Of a DNA stretch of 64,000 nucleotides, positions 10,397 to 23,000 are shown in pieces (within the stretch, counting starts at the first letter, position 1; each line of letters opens with the position of its first letter). The DNA is from Bolinopsis microptera (Eukaryota > Ctenophora > Tentaculata > Lobata > Bolinopsidae), in assembly GCF_026151205.1 (NCBI RefSeq), contig NC_087076.1, positions 1,187,692 to 1,251,691 of the forward strand, in the 5' to 3' direction. The position numbers and the translations under genes were made by a program. The notes below the pieces were generated by a model that did not search any database, was not told where the DNA came from, and saw only the letters and a list, made by a program, of their open reading frames with translations.

Positions 10397-13300
10397 TTTG
10401 TTTATCAGAAAATCATTGTTTTAATATGTGAAACAAATTTTAGTGAAACAAATTTAAAATTTTATCCTTTATTTTACAATCATAATATAATAATATTTAT
10501 AAGCCTCCGTTTTGAAAGTTTTAAATTTCAATATATCCGAATTTCTATTTAAAGTTCAATTCTATGTATAAGTCAATAACTGGCCGTCAAAGCCACGCAT
10601 TCATGAAAACAGGATTAACTTGTTTATAGTTATACGACAAAGTAAATTTAAAACTATCCGTGGTTTTTAAATAAATTATAATCTTACCTAAATCCAAAGC
10701 CTGCTTTATAAAATTTACTTTAAGATCATAATATATCGTCAATTCTAAATATTTACAATGCAACATTTCATTAATCTATAAATAATAAACAAGCGTACTC
10801 CAGCCCCTACACGGTACACGCGCGCATCCATCCATTTGACTCTGAACTGTTCGATATCAAAAAATGGAAGCAGTTGGTCGGTAAGCTAATGGTTATAGTT
10901 TCTGATTGAACTTATTCCAAACAGTTTAAACTGTCAGAATTGGATGATTTATTTTATATTTATATGTTTCCAATTCTGAAATTACCAGTACTATGTCATA
11001 AATTGCAATATAATTAAGGAGAATAAACTCTAGCTATAGGTTATTTGCAAACTTGCTGTTAAAATCTTAGGGGGGCTGGTGGGAGGCGTTGAGGGTGGCG
11101 GGATCTTCATGAAAGTTGGGAAAGAACAAGAAGTTCGCCGCAGTTAAACCACGCACGATCAATTTTCCCTACGATGTACTAGTATCATTAATTCTTTCGA
11201 GTGAAAAGTGTGACTGGAAAAAAATGCAACATATTTACATACTATTTTTTTAGTAAATGAGTAAGATTTGTGCATGGTAAAAATTGACGATTTATTTGAC
11301 CAATGTAGCGCCGCGCATCAACAATAAATTAATCCAGAAAATTGCGGAAAATAACTTTGCGAAGGAGGAACTTCACTGTAATTAACTAACACAGGCCGAG
11401 CGTCGCGCGCAGCATAACAGACGCTTCCTATACACATAATTATAGGGGAGTGGTCTATATTGCGAAGGAGCAGACTTTTGTCATCAACGTAGGACCGTCG
11501 GGCCACCTCACATATCCAAACCCGATTACTTATTCCCTACGATCTTTTTGCCTTCGGCAAGAGTAGGGAAACAAAGTTTTTTTTCAAGAAAACAACAATT
11601 CAAGAAAACAACAATTTTCTTTAACTGACTTTATAGTTGAACTTTCTGAGAGGAGAATGATCTATCAGCTGCTTTTGGTCCCATGGAAAAGTATTGATCC
11701 TTAGGATCAGTTAGAAGAGTCAGAATTTTAACTTAGGCCTTTAAAGATTTTAATTCGATTTTGAAAACTTTGGACCACTAAAGATATCGATGAAAAATGA
11801 GGTTCAAGCTAATGGATACTGGTATAGGGATTGAAGAACTGAGAACCTATCTGTACAGGTATTTTCTATACCGTGCAATTTTCGTTTCCCAGAGAGGCCT
11901 GGTATGTAAAGGTTTCATAGTTGATAGTAATATGTTTACAGTACACTGCAATGTAGATATATACTGAATGGGTATCCTAAAAAAAGATATTTGATATTTT
12001 GACAGGGCTTCTCTATATTAATTAACCCTCTACACTCGGTCACAGTTTTCTGGTCATTAGACTGAGTCAACCGTTTGTGAAGATTGCATACAATCCCTTA
12101 GTTCATACTCTGGGATTGAAAGCACAAGCAAATCTCGAACAGATGCAAGATGTGTAATTTTAAATGGATCTAAAGTTGTTTCGACGAGTTGCTTCGCGTC
12201 AATTTTAGTTGTCAATATTCCAAACAAATAATGTAATAGTATCAAGTTTTAGTGTAAAGGCTACAGTGGTTTATAATCTACCAAAATGCGTGCATGGTTA
12301 AACTCGTCGACTAGCCCAGTGGCAAATAGTCAGGCGTCCAGGAATTTAACACCTAGTCAAAATTTGTTGATAACCGGTAAAAAAAGATTCTTGTGGAAAA
12401 AATATTCACATTAATTTAAAATTAAATCAAAATTGGTCGCTCTCAGGGCTAACGCGATGTTACATCATTTTATCGACTCGAAGTTCGAATCGAGCGCATT
12501 CCTAGATTCCATGACTATTTCTTACCTATAAGATTACTTGACTATTTTTTGCGCATTCAGACACCAAAAAACGCGCAGAAAACGCGTGCTATCCATTCCT
12601 GCTTCCTCAACATCCCGGAATATGAAAAAATAGTCATGTAAAATAGTCATTTGAAATAGTCATGCAAAATTTCAGCTCTGATACGCTAAAATATCAAGTT
12701 AATCTTAAACAATCGACAATCTAATATGAATCCTCCCAATCCTCCCAATCCTCCCAGCCATATTAACTGGTGAACGGTGTAAATATAGAGCGGTATTTTA
12801 AAATGTAGCATTCAAAATTTTATGGATTCAAGTTGGCTCCTTTAGTCTAGATTCATTTAGAAAATTCTCGAAGTTCGAGTAATACAGTATTCTCAGGGTT
12901 TGGCGCTTAAGGAAGCTTCACATCCGAGACCGATTTCCACGAATCAATTTAATATTGTAGCTACAAGTCAACAACAGTGCAAGTGGGAAGGAAGTAAATC
13001 TAGCCATTGCTACTATATCAGGGGAACTCGTGTGTTCTAGGCTTAAGCAAGCTTCACATCCTAGATCATCTAGAGTACAGTGCAGACAACCCCCTCCATT
13101 ATACATCCCTATCCCGCTTTAAGTCCGAAGTTTATCATTGTTTATTGTCTAATATTGTATCGAACCTGGCAGAAGCAAGCTTCAGATCCAAAGTCAGGCC
13201 AAAAATATCGACACAAGGTCGAAGCCATTTTCAGAGTAGCGAATCGTTCATCATGCTGATGAGAATTAAATCTTAGAACTCAATCTACCGGGCTAGGGCG

Positions 13301-14337
13301 GGCTACTATGAAGCATAGTGTGGAGATGTCTGTGGGCTAGTCTATATACTTCTTTTAAAAAATATTTCCTTGCGTTTCAATTAAATTAAAGAATTCTCAG
13401 AAATTTTTTATTTAATTTCAAAATTTGCAATTGCATATTCATCCGGTAATTATTCTAATGGATACGCTAAGCATTTCAAACTAATCTTGACCTGGGAGAA
13501 GAGCTGACCAGTGACAAGTCGGCCGCAAAGCGGCCGAAAAATATATAGCCTTTTTTCTTCCCAAACTGGATTCCTAGTCATATTTAAAATTTATTCCACT
13601 GGGTCGACTAGACGCTCTCAAAACAAATATTTCACGAGTACAGAGTATCAACGGTTAACAAATTTGGATTTGAAGTTGATTTCATGGTTGCTTGTTAGTA
13701 AATATTCAAAAAGTCAATTAATCGAAGGCGCAGTTTATATCTCCGCCAAAAGCACACTCACCAAATTGCACGCATTGCTTTAACTTCTTTCAAACTTCAT
13801 GAATCGAGGTATTCAGAGTCAATATATGATATATACAGTTTTACGAATCACTTGGAATACTTTTGAAAAACAAAAACTTGGAAGAATCCGCCGCTTCGAC
13901 ACGCCGCGCAAACAAAAATTCTTGCTTCGCATCGTCGATCGTTACCTGTTTGTTTGGGCCCGGACGGTGCCGGTGGTTCTAATGACCATTTACTAAAATA
14001 CATAGATACAAAATACAATATAGTATAAATATTATAATCAGAAGTTTTATAAATCCTATCCGTCCAAGTTAAACTTGAAGGGCGCTACACGCACGACGAA
14101 AACTCCCTTTAATGTGAGCTGAAGTAGACTACTAGTAGTAGAGCTAGTAGCGCTTGAAATTGACAGAACTGAAAACGAAATCTGACAATTGTCGCGAAAA
14201 CTGACAGTTTTGTGTGCTCAAAGTGTCGAGAAATACTGACAGTGCAAGACTGGGCACACAAGAGTGAGTTAAAACATCCTCCACACAACAAAAACTTGAA
14301 TACACTAATAATAATCAATTATTAAAAACACACAAGC
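10397..14337. other. Gene-free stretch upstream of the dipeptidase
   Basis: No coding exon was recognised. It contains the presumptive dipeptidase promoter side (10.4-10.9 kb), a (CTCCCAATC)3 microsatellite near 12727, and three loosely spaced copies of AAGCTTCACATCC-like sequence (about 12911, 13045 and 13174, roughly 130 bp apart). It also holds members of a dispersed repeat family (around 11310 and 13740-13940) that recurs at 15.3-17.2 kb. The short stretch CAAGAAAACAACAA near 11590 recurs near 18230, again suggesting old dispersed repeats. Confidence 0.6.
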
Positions 14338-15249
14338 TCATTCTGCAGTCTTATTAGTCTTATCAGTACTCTTTATAGCACCGTTTCTGATAAAGTGTAG
14401 CTTATCAGGCTGCTCAGTTACCAGTTTTTTCATGTCCCTGACGAGTTCTCTTTGCTTGGCTCTCTGTTCTGGAGATCGATCTGGGCTGATAAAAACAGTT
14501 TTAAACTTTTCTGTTGCTCGCAGGTTTCTCGATTTAGCGAGAATCTGATTAACAATTGTTGCACTTGCCGCTGTCACTTTAACTGGTCTCACAGCCTTGC
14601 CAGGCTTGAGCTTTCCGACTCTACTAGCTTCGATTCTGGGTTTCTCTCCGATTGCTGAGAACACTTCACTGACCACAGTGCTGAGCTCCTCATTGTCCTG
14701 CTCCGATAAACCAAAAATCATCAGATTTTTGTTTCGGTCTTCCTCCTGTACCACAGTTTTCACAGCTTTCTTGATCATTTCAGAACTGACAGGCTTCTGA
14801 GATTCTGGACAATTCGCCTGTAATACCGAGCTGAAGGATTGGAATTCAGCCTTGACAGACTCTCCGACTGACGATTTAACTGACGTCTGCAACGATTCCA
14901 ACTGTTCATTTTTGCAGGCTAGTAGTTCTGACTGCAGCTTAATGATAGTCTCCTGTGTCTCGAACGTAAGATGTTTAACTGAGTTTGAGGCCATCTTGTA
15001 GTCCGTGGATACGACACCAGTGAACTCCTCCAAATATCTTAATGCATCGTGCAACAAGTCACACGCAGTGTTCTTGTTCATCTTCTTCACGCACGAAGGG
15101 GATAGTTGCTTCATTGCTGTGATCTCCATCTCGTACATAGCCTTGCTGAGAAGTTCAACTGAGTCACCCCTTAACATGTTGATCTCCTTTTCACCATACT
15201 CGCTGGGCGGGATGGTCATGGTCGTGTAACACGGTGATACACGAACCAC
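14338..15249 (-). CDS. Non-LTR retrotransposon ORF1 protein, orphan copy
   Basis: Uninterrupted 303-codon ORF. The middle (about residues 60-170) is Glu/Gln/Lys/Ser-rich and probably coiled coil. Residues about 175-280 look like the RRM-type RNA-binding region of LINE ORF1 proteins, with NLMIFGLSEQDNEEL, VRPVKVTAASATIVNQIL and FISPDRSPEQRAKQRELV; the 'ISPDRSPEQRAKRREL' type of block is characteristic of CR1/L2-like ORF1 in invertebrates. It would coat element RNA and act as a nucleic-acid chaperone. No endonuclease/RT frame follows on the minus strand below 14338, so this is either a 3'-deleted LINE or an ORF1 kept on its own. The LINE ORF2 at 28.9-32.6 kb is far away and need not be related. 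Subfamily not assigned. Confidence 0.8.
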   Translation of the reverse strand: MVRVSPCYTTMTIPPSEYGEKEINMLRGDSVELLSKAMYEMEITAMKQLSPSCVKKMNKNTACDLLHDALRYLEEFTGVVSTDYKMASNSVKHLTFETQETIIKLQSELLACKNEQLESLQTSVKSSVGESVKAEFQSFSSVLQANCPESQKPVSSEMIKKAVKTVVQEEDRNKNLMIFGLSEQDNEELSTVVSEVFSAIGEKPRIEASRVGKLKPGKAVRPVKVTAASATIVNQILAKSRNLRATEKFKTVFISPDRSPEQRAKQRELVRDMKKLVTEQPDKLHFIRNGAIKSTDKTNKTAE

Positions 15250-15331
15250 TGTAGCTGCAAGTTACAATCAACAGGGATAATCACTAAGATAAGAGAGTAA
15301 GAAAAGAGCAACGTATGCAATTAGTGTAATA

Positions 15332-17030
15332 CTGAACTCTGGGGACCTCAGACTATTATGTTCATAAACATAGAATAGAGAGAATAGAGAATAGAGATTC
15401 GGCGGAATGCCACGCTGAGCGCGGCCTAGTAAATGGTAAATGTCGATCGTTGCTCTGCTTCGCAAAGCAATAATTTCGATGGGTTGACATCATCAATTTA
15501 GAAAATAACATGACAACAGACAAGCTCAAGCTTAAAAACGGTACTGACGTATATCTCCATAAAGAGCACAATAGTGTGAGAAGCTTTTGCCGAGGTGCCT
15601 CGGAAGTGATTTTAAACGATTCCCCGTTCAATTTTGGTTTGCTCTAACCAGAGCCCTCTCGCTTGCAGTAGCGCGCAACCGCCGAAGGTCTACTTGTGAA
15701 ACAAGCGCGTCACGCAGTACGCGTAGACACATGGCTATGTGAAAATTTTGGTTAAGGAATGCCAACTTAATACACAACCAAAAAAGTTATATGCATATTT
15801 CATACCTATCAAATTTGGAGGACTTCGACGCGCCGCGAAAACTAGCATTCTTGCTTTGCAAAGCAATGCAATGATATCGACGGGTTGACATCGTCAATAT
15901 TCAAGTATCAAATTTGATGTGCTTTTGGCGGAGATATTGGATATAACATGCGCTTTAATTGAAACCCAATATCTAACCTGTAACAGAATACAGTAATTAT
16001 AGTTATATTATTATTACTACATACTAACATTTATATAAATTCGTCTCACATCGTGATCCTCATTTCATGCATGACAACAATTTATGATCTAGTGGCATTT
16101 GCCGCGAAATGGCCGCGTACTTATGTCATGTTGTCAGTTGCATTGTGCACAGCAGGCACCACATTCACCTAACCATGTGCTTTCGCGCCACTTCAGGCGC
16201 GCTTGTTTCGCCGTGATGCGGGCGCGCGCTACTGCAAGTGCAAGGGCTCTGGATAGAGCAAGGCACCACACTACAGCGTACGGCATACCGAACATTACCT
16301 GGGGACCTAAGGCTATCATGTTCATAAACATAGAGATTAGGCGGAATGACAGGCTGAGCGCGGCCTTGTAGCGCGATGCACTACTGGGTCGCGCCGCGCA
16401 TCAAATAATTCTTCTCGCAACCATTTTCGGTAGATCGGCGAGATGCACCACTGTGCCTCACCGAGCTGCGAAGGATTGACATCGTGAATCAAAGCGCGGC
16501 CCAGTAAACCGAACAAGCTTAAACATAATTGACTTGTTTGTTGTTGTATTTTCTGCACTACATGACCACACTGCGTGTAAATAAAAATTTTTAAAGGTTT
16601 TTGCTGCTATGACTACAAAATCCTAAAAAATGTTATTCCTGTGTCCTGGCATATATATTCCTTTTAAAAAAAATTGAATTTTTTTCGTTACAATTGGTGG
16701 TTATTTGTTATTAGTTGTATCACATCGTGACCACCATCGTCGTTTTACTATAGTAGCCAGTTTCCACGATACAGGGGAGCCGCGCGCTCGTGCGCGGCGG
16801 GTCATACAACCTATGACACGTTATTAGGGTCACGTGATATTTTTCAATGCCGGAATTGATTATAAATGATCACGTAAATGCTGGTCAAGCGCACTTAATT
16901 ACAATGAGCATCCGCTCTGCACTTTTTTCCAGTGCAATGGAAATCGTAATTCACTCAGCTCGAATAGAGCTAGATTCATATTCTGCGGAATGACAGGGTG
17001 AGCGCCGCCCAGTAACGTAGCACCACATTA
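15332..17030. repeat. Dispersed repeat family, at least three degenerate copies
   Basis: A roughly 100-bp block beginning near GGGGACCT..ATGTTCATAAACATAG and ending in GGCGGAATG..GCTGAGCGCGGCC occurs at 15336-15432 and 16298-16371, with a shorter copy at 16983-17012. A second block (CGACGCGCCGCGAAAA..TTCTTGC..CGACGGGTTGACATCGTCAA) occurs around 15828-15898, with fragments at 15470-15495, 16393-16485 and 13905-13945. A piece near 15909-15940 recurs inverted at 13738-13770. No coding potential was seen, so it resembles decayed non-autonomous elements. The boundaries are approximate. Confidence 0.65.
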
Positions 17031-18405
17031 ATTAGGTCGCTTTGAGCCGGGAAGAATTTATATAATCCACTAAGAATTAACAGTATTAAATTAATACTTG
17101 GGAACTGTGGAAGATTTGTAAGTTTATTACCTATCAAAACGCGCGCTGAGTTGGATACTCGTTTAAACAAATATTTAAAGGATATTGCCCGTTAATGAAA
17201 TGTGAATAGAAGGATGAACATCGTCAATTAAGGGTACACATTTTTAATTTATATAGGTTTTAGTTGTTAGTATTATTTACAAATAAATGCCATAGCTTAT
17301 AATTTATTTGTGTATTTTGTTTAAATGTGTTTTTGCTTTTTATAATTATCATTACGAATAAATTTGAAAAACAATTACTGGAACGTGAATGGGCGCCACT
17401 GTAGCGAGCCCACGTTTATCTTGGGATGGGCATTTTCAGTGTTTTCCAGCGTGAATGTTGATTTAAAATTGGAAATTAAGCTTCACTGACTAACTCAAGC
17501 AAAAATAAGATTATGTATTAAATTATATGTGATGCATTCAATCAATTCGTGTAATGCAATTGGCAAAGCACAGTACGCTGGTTATTCGAATTAAATGGCA
17601 CAATGCTACCAAAATTATGAAGTGGTACCCTAAGAAGATTTTTGATCTTTAACCCTCAACCACGTTTATGGTTTAGTCTATCGAGGAGAAAATATTAAGC
17701 AACCCTCGTAACGGCCTTCCGATGGGTTGCTCGGGATCCGCCAAATTACTGTGGAATTTAAACGTAATATTGTTAGAATGTTTTTAAATCCATTCAAGCG
17801 AACACCTGTAATGCTCAATTTATTATATTATTGTTGGTTACTTTCCGGCACATACATTTACACACAATTTATTGTTACGGATGATCAGTTGTTGACTACA
17901 TGACGTAGTAAATTCTTTTGTGGTCCAGTGGTCATTTGAAGGAAATCGTAATCGAAAGTTCAGAGTCTAATTGTTTGGGCCGTCAATCCCAGAGGATGCA
18001 GTATTCACTATACGAAGGATTTATGTACAATCTCCTCTGGTAGACCCAGCGGAAATATCCAGAAAACCGTGATTGAGAGTTAAACGTAGAGAATCCCTTT
18101 CAAAAATCCTAAATATTTTGAGGGTATACTAGAAACACAGCAATTTAATAAATTCAGTCGGAATCCAGTTAATCGTAGATTGATGATGTACCTGACAAAG
18201 TTTATGGTCCTTTGCAGGGACAAAGAAAACAACAAATTCAAGAAAACAACAAATTTTTATTTAAATCAATTATAGCAACAATTTGAAAAACTTAAAAGTT
18301 CTTCTATTACCATGGAATATACTACGGGTATGGTGACTTGGGCTATTGAGTTGTTAAGTAGATTAAGATTAGTAAACCTGCACTTGCATTGTATTTATGA
18401 AAACT

Positions 18406-18439
18406 TATTTATTTATTTTATTTATTTATTTATTTATGA
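18406..18439. repeat. TTTA microsatellite
   Basis: About eight tandem TTTA units with one interruption. Confidence 0.9.
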
Positions 18440-19625
18440 AAACTAGAAATTAGGCTTCACGGTAAAATGGAGAAGCAGGCTGATCTTGGAGAGAGCAGAC
18501 CGTAAAGTTTACGCACCCACCAGAGCTACCTACCTACCCCAGTTGTTCTTTTTGGTTTATCAGCTTGTATTGTTATATTTATGGACCCCAAGTCACCACA
18601 CTAAGAAGGAGTATGTGAAAAAATTAAAATAATAACTAATAAGTTAAGGTAATATCATCATATCAGTTTAAAACAGTAAAAGTTAAGTTGAGGATTGAAT
18701 TTCCTAGTTAATTTAATGGTTCATCATAATGGGACTATTCCTTGTCGAGTCCATAATAGCTTGGCTACTACTGGGAACAGTCACATGACATATTTGATAG
18801 GATAGATGAGTCTGTGCTGTGTCTAATAGGAATAGTTATATAAGTTATATGAAAGAGAATCCAATGATAAGAGGAAGAAGGTTAATATCAAAGATATTTA
18901 GTTGAGTTTTTTAGTTTGTAATTACATGGTTTTAAACGTAAATTGTTCATTTTCTGTGAATTTCTTGTTGAGATGCCCAGAGAGGAATTATTTATAATGT
19001 TATGTCATGTTATGTTATTAACGGTACCCAATCATTCGCCTAAGTTAACAGTGGAGCTGCATAGACCCACTGAAGTCTAGCTTAACATACGGATTGCCAG
19101 GCAGCGACCACTATGTAGCACTTTCTAGTTGTGTGAGCTGTGAATGACAATTCAGTTTTAGTGACATTTTGACGGCCATCTTTGCTATGATCCCACTGTT
19201 TACAGTTGACTAATAATAAATACACAATTAACAAAGCAGTAAGCTAATATCGCAACCTAGTACCGATGAAACTTTGAAGTGAAACAACTTTGGAGGGTCT
19301 CCTTTATTGGATTAAAATTAACTTCCTTGATAACAATCATGAATCATGATTCAGTTAATGCACTCATTGCTATGATGATGGTGAAAGGTTCATGGTTTTG
19401 AAATCTTACTTGTTAGTCAAATGGTTTTATAATGGGATATTAATTAACGAACGCTTAAATATGGGCTGTACTCTGTGCTTGTAGACATGGTGATTGGTGC
19501 TGTTGCCTTTCAAATTTGACTATTGCTGTTTTTATTTTAAAGAATTATGTTTTGCCTTTTCATTGTTTTAAATGATGAAAACTTTACGTTTGCCACCTTT
19601 TAAACTAACCGCCCATATCTACTAG

Positions 19626-20009
19626 GAATGCATTGAACGGGCTGTTAACATCAGAAGAATGCAGATGAACCACATGTATGAGCTGCAGAAGCAGATGAAT
19701 GCCACTCCAGTGGCAAATAATCAATTTGCAATGCATGCTCAACTGTTGGGAGCTAACCCTCAGCACCAAGCGATCCTTAACCAACAACACCTCCTCTCAC
19801 AGCAGCTCAGCCAGCAACAGGCCCCTCTCTCGCCCATCCTTGCACCTTTAAAGAGGGGGAGAAAAGCTAATGAAGATGGTGACTCACGAAAACGGAGGAG
19901 AAAGGATCCTAACCGTCCTAAGCGTGCCATTACTTCTTATTTTTTCTTCACTGCTGAATACAGGAACAGTCTGAGAAGGGAGGGAAAGGCTGTGCCTGGT
20001 GTCAAAGAG
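19626..20009 (+). CDS. HMG gene exon 1, copy 1
   Basis: 384-bp symmetric phase 0-0 exon, preceded by TCTACTAG and followed by GTACTG. It encodes the Q-rich segment, the basic stretch and the first half of HMG box A with the variant PKRAITSYFFF. It differs from copy 2 at about six of 128 residues. Reading through the donor gives a stop at 20025-20027, so splicing copy 1 to copy 2 would keep frame but duplicate the half-box. Confidence 0.85.
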
Positions 20010-23000
20010 GTACTGTTTAATTTCTAACTGTCCAAAGGACTGTTTGCATATTTATTTTACTTTTTGGCCACTCCCCCAATCCCTCTTTTACCAAACACTT
20101 ACACACACATCTCTATTGTGTTGGCATTCAGAACCCCCTTGGCGTCCATGCTTGTGCTGTTTAATATGATATGTGAACGCGTCTAACTATTCGGTAAATT
20201 ATGGTGAAATGTTTGCCACAATGGTAAAACCAATTTCGTACCATATCTTTTTCCAAATGGCAAAAATAGTGGAAACATTCATTCGCCATTCATTGCAGAA
20301 ATTCTTGATTTTGTCACAGCAAAATTGGGGTACCATTACGTGAGAGTTGTCGGCTTAATTGGCGTTGACACCACTACCATCTCACTGGTTTAGGCAAGGC
20401 AAATAAAATCGATTGTAATAACATTAACATTGTCACCACTTCTCTAAAATGATCCCAATTTCTATACTAATTGTTGCTGTGAAGGTACCTCAGACCAACA
20501 TTAGAAGGATGTCTCACTACGCAAGTCTTCTCAACAACAAGAAATAGGAATTAGCACTCAAAAGGATCTTAAAAACGGTTGCAGAAGACAACTTTCGCCC
20601 AATGATGTGCTGATGAAAGATCTTATGAGTTTCATCAGGAAGAGGCTTAAATTCGAATTACAGAAAACTACAGATTCCTCTCTAAGTTTGATAGCAGAGC
20701 AAAACAAATTTATCTGGTAGCAGTTATGTGGTGTATTTATGGTGAGTCGAGTGACATGACCATGGTTTTGATGGGAAAGATTTTCTGCATTAAAAAAGAG
20801 CCATATGTATACATGAGGACATCTAAAAAATATATCTTTTTAAGAATCCCAATTACTCAACACTATTTTCGAAAAGGTTTGAAATAGGGTTCAAATAGAT
20901 TTTCATAGCATATTCTGAAGTTTTTATTGTTCGTTTTAGCAGTGACCCTTAAAGTCATTGAGAAACGGCCATTGCTAAAATTATATTTCTAAATTATATT
21001 TTCTTGTTCGTTTTCATTTAAGATAAATCAGAGAGCCAAACAGTTTGACCAAATTTTTAATCAAACGATTTAAATCGTATGATTTACAGTTTTTGTCTAT
21101 CTAAACGTCTATCTTTTATATATTTTTAGCCTTCATTTCTCGATTTTCAATTTTATTTATACTTTTCTTCTTATGCCGACTTGACTGTCATTTATTTTGT
21201 TCACAAGTGTGTAAGCTTGTTCTCTTTAATTCGTCAAGTTTACAATTTTTTCTTCACATATTCTTACCCCTTTTCAAAAATCAATGTTCATAGATTCTAG
21301 AAATGCCATCACAGTCAAACTCGACCAGGGCCAGGGTTCAGTTCTTATAATGCATGGTACTGATTTCCAAAAGAAGTATACCCACCAAATACCCAAAGAT
21401 AATGTGATCACTAATTCATGTACCTCTGTGACCTACAGGACCTGCAGCTCCACTTTCCTAAGAAACCGAAGTGCCCTATCTACACCCCTGAAAGAGATAT
21501 CTAATTATAATTCTTATAATTCTTATAATTCTTATAAACCTTCTGGGAAGGTTTCCTATGTAATACTTTTTAAGGGGGCAGTGGGTGGGGGGGGGGGGGG
21601 GGGGGGTCACCTTCAGTGCACATAACATAAGTCCAAGATACTGACAGTTCTGTTAGATTCATGATACTGTATATCATCTCTGTTGCCTGTTGGTAGATTA
21701 ACAGTACGCTACTGGCATAATGGCCGTCGAAATGCAGCCGAAACTTAATTTTATGGTTAATATTTGAGTTGAAAAATATCTCCAGGGCATGAAACCAGGT
21801 TACAAGTTAGCTGGGGATTGTTTGCACATCTCATATATTTGTTCTTAGTGGGAATGTTTCTTAGCTGGTTCACAGATGCAATGGCAGATACACTACCAAT
21901 CACCATTGATGAATGGGAACCCTGGCCCCTTGAGTGCATGCCTTACAAATAGTTTTCATTGATTATTATTATTGTCTGCAGACGTAGGGACGGCTTCTTT
22001 GTTGCAGCGTACTAGTGTTTGACTCTCCGCCTCGCGCCGTTGAGGGTACTGTGCTGTAGCTGTCAAATTTTGCTGTTTTGTGGTTTTCATCGTTAAGAAT
22101 GTGTTGATCATCTGGTGCTTTTATATGTACATAGATTTTTATTTCACAGTAACTTCAGATTGCCACCGTTCAAACTAATTGACCACATCTAATAGGAATG
22201 CATTGATCGGGTTGTTAACATCAGAAGAATGCAGATGAACCACATGTATGAGCTGCAGAAGCAGATGAATGCCGCTCCAGTGGCAAACAATCAATTTGCA
22301 ATGCATGCTCAACTGTTGGGAGCTAACCCTCAGCACCAAGCGATCCTTAACCAACAACACCTCCTCTCACAGCAGCTCAGCCAGCAACAGGCCCCTCTCT
22401 CGCCCATCCTTGCACCTTTAAAGAGGGGGAGAAAAGCTAATGAAGATGGCGACTCTCGAAAACGGAGGAAAAAAGATCCTAACCGTCCTAAGCGTGCCAT
22501 GACTCCTTATTTTTTCTTCACTGCTGAATACAGGAATAGTCTGAGAAGGGAGGGAAAAGCTGTGCCTGGTGTCAAAGAGGTACAGTTTTATTTCTCTCTA
22601 AGGGACCGTTCACATATTCGTATTGTTGAAGCATTTTTTGGCCACATTTGGACTCACCTGGCCCCTCCCTTCGGTAAGCACTGAAACACATAGATATTGT
22701 GTTGGCATTCACAACCCCTCTCCCTTTTGAGCTTGCGTAATATTTGAACGCTCCCTAAATCGTCTGTTGTTCGTAAAAAGAAGTGTAAAACACGAAAAAC
22801 TCAACCAAATTTTGGCCTAAAAAAAAATTAATTAAAACTAAATTTTAAACAGTATAATCAGGAAATAACGGTTGAATTATTTGCTGTCAAATCATATTTA
22901 GAATGATTGGTGCGGTGTCATCGCCATTCGTCGTCTACTTGAACAATTTACCAGTTTTCACATTGGTAAAATGATGGAAATGGAGAATTTTCATTTCACC

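Larger units (their letters stand above)
15250..19625. other. Gene-free stretch rich in dispersed repeats
   Basis: No supported coding exon. It contains the repeat family annotated at 15332-17030, a TTTA microsatellite (about 18406-18439) and otherwise AT-rich unique-looking DNA. The promoter and any 5' non-coding or first coding exon of the HMG-box gene should lie in its right part, but I could not identify them with confidence. Confidence 0.5.

Noticed and set aside
17921-17968. tRNA-like A box (TGGTCCAGTGG) followed by a B-box-like AGTTCAGAGTC; similar A box near 12312
   Set aside because: No cloverleaf can be drawn and the B boxes are poor. It could be an old tRNA-derived SINE, but the support is too weak.
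18466-18506. Possible first coding exon of the HMG gene (MEKQADLGESRP with donor GTAAAGT)
   Set aside because: It ends in phase 2, whereas the next exon opens in phase 0.
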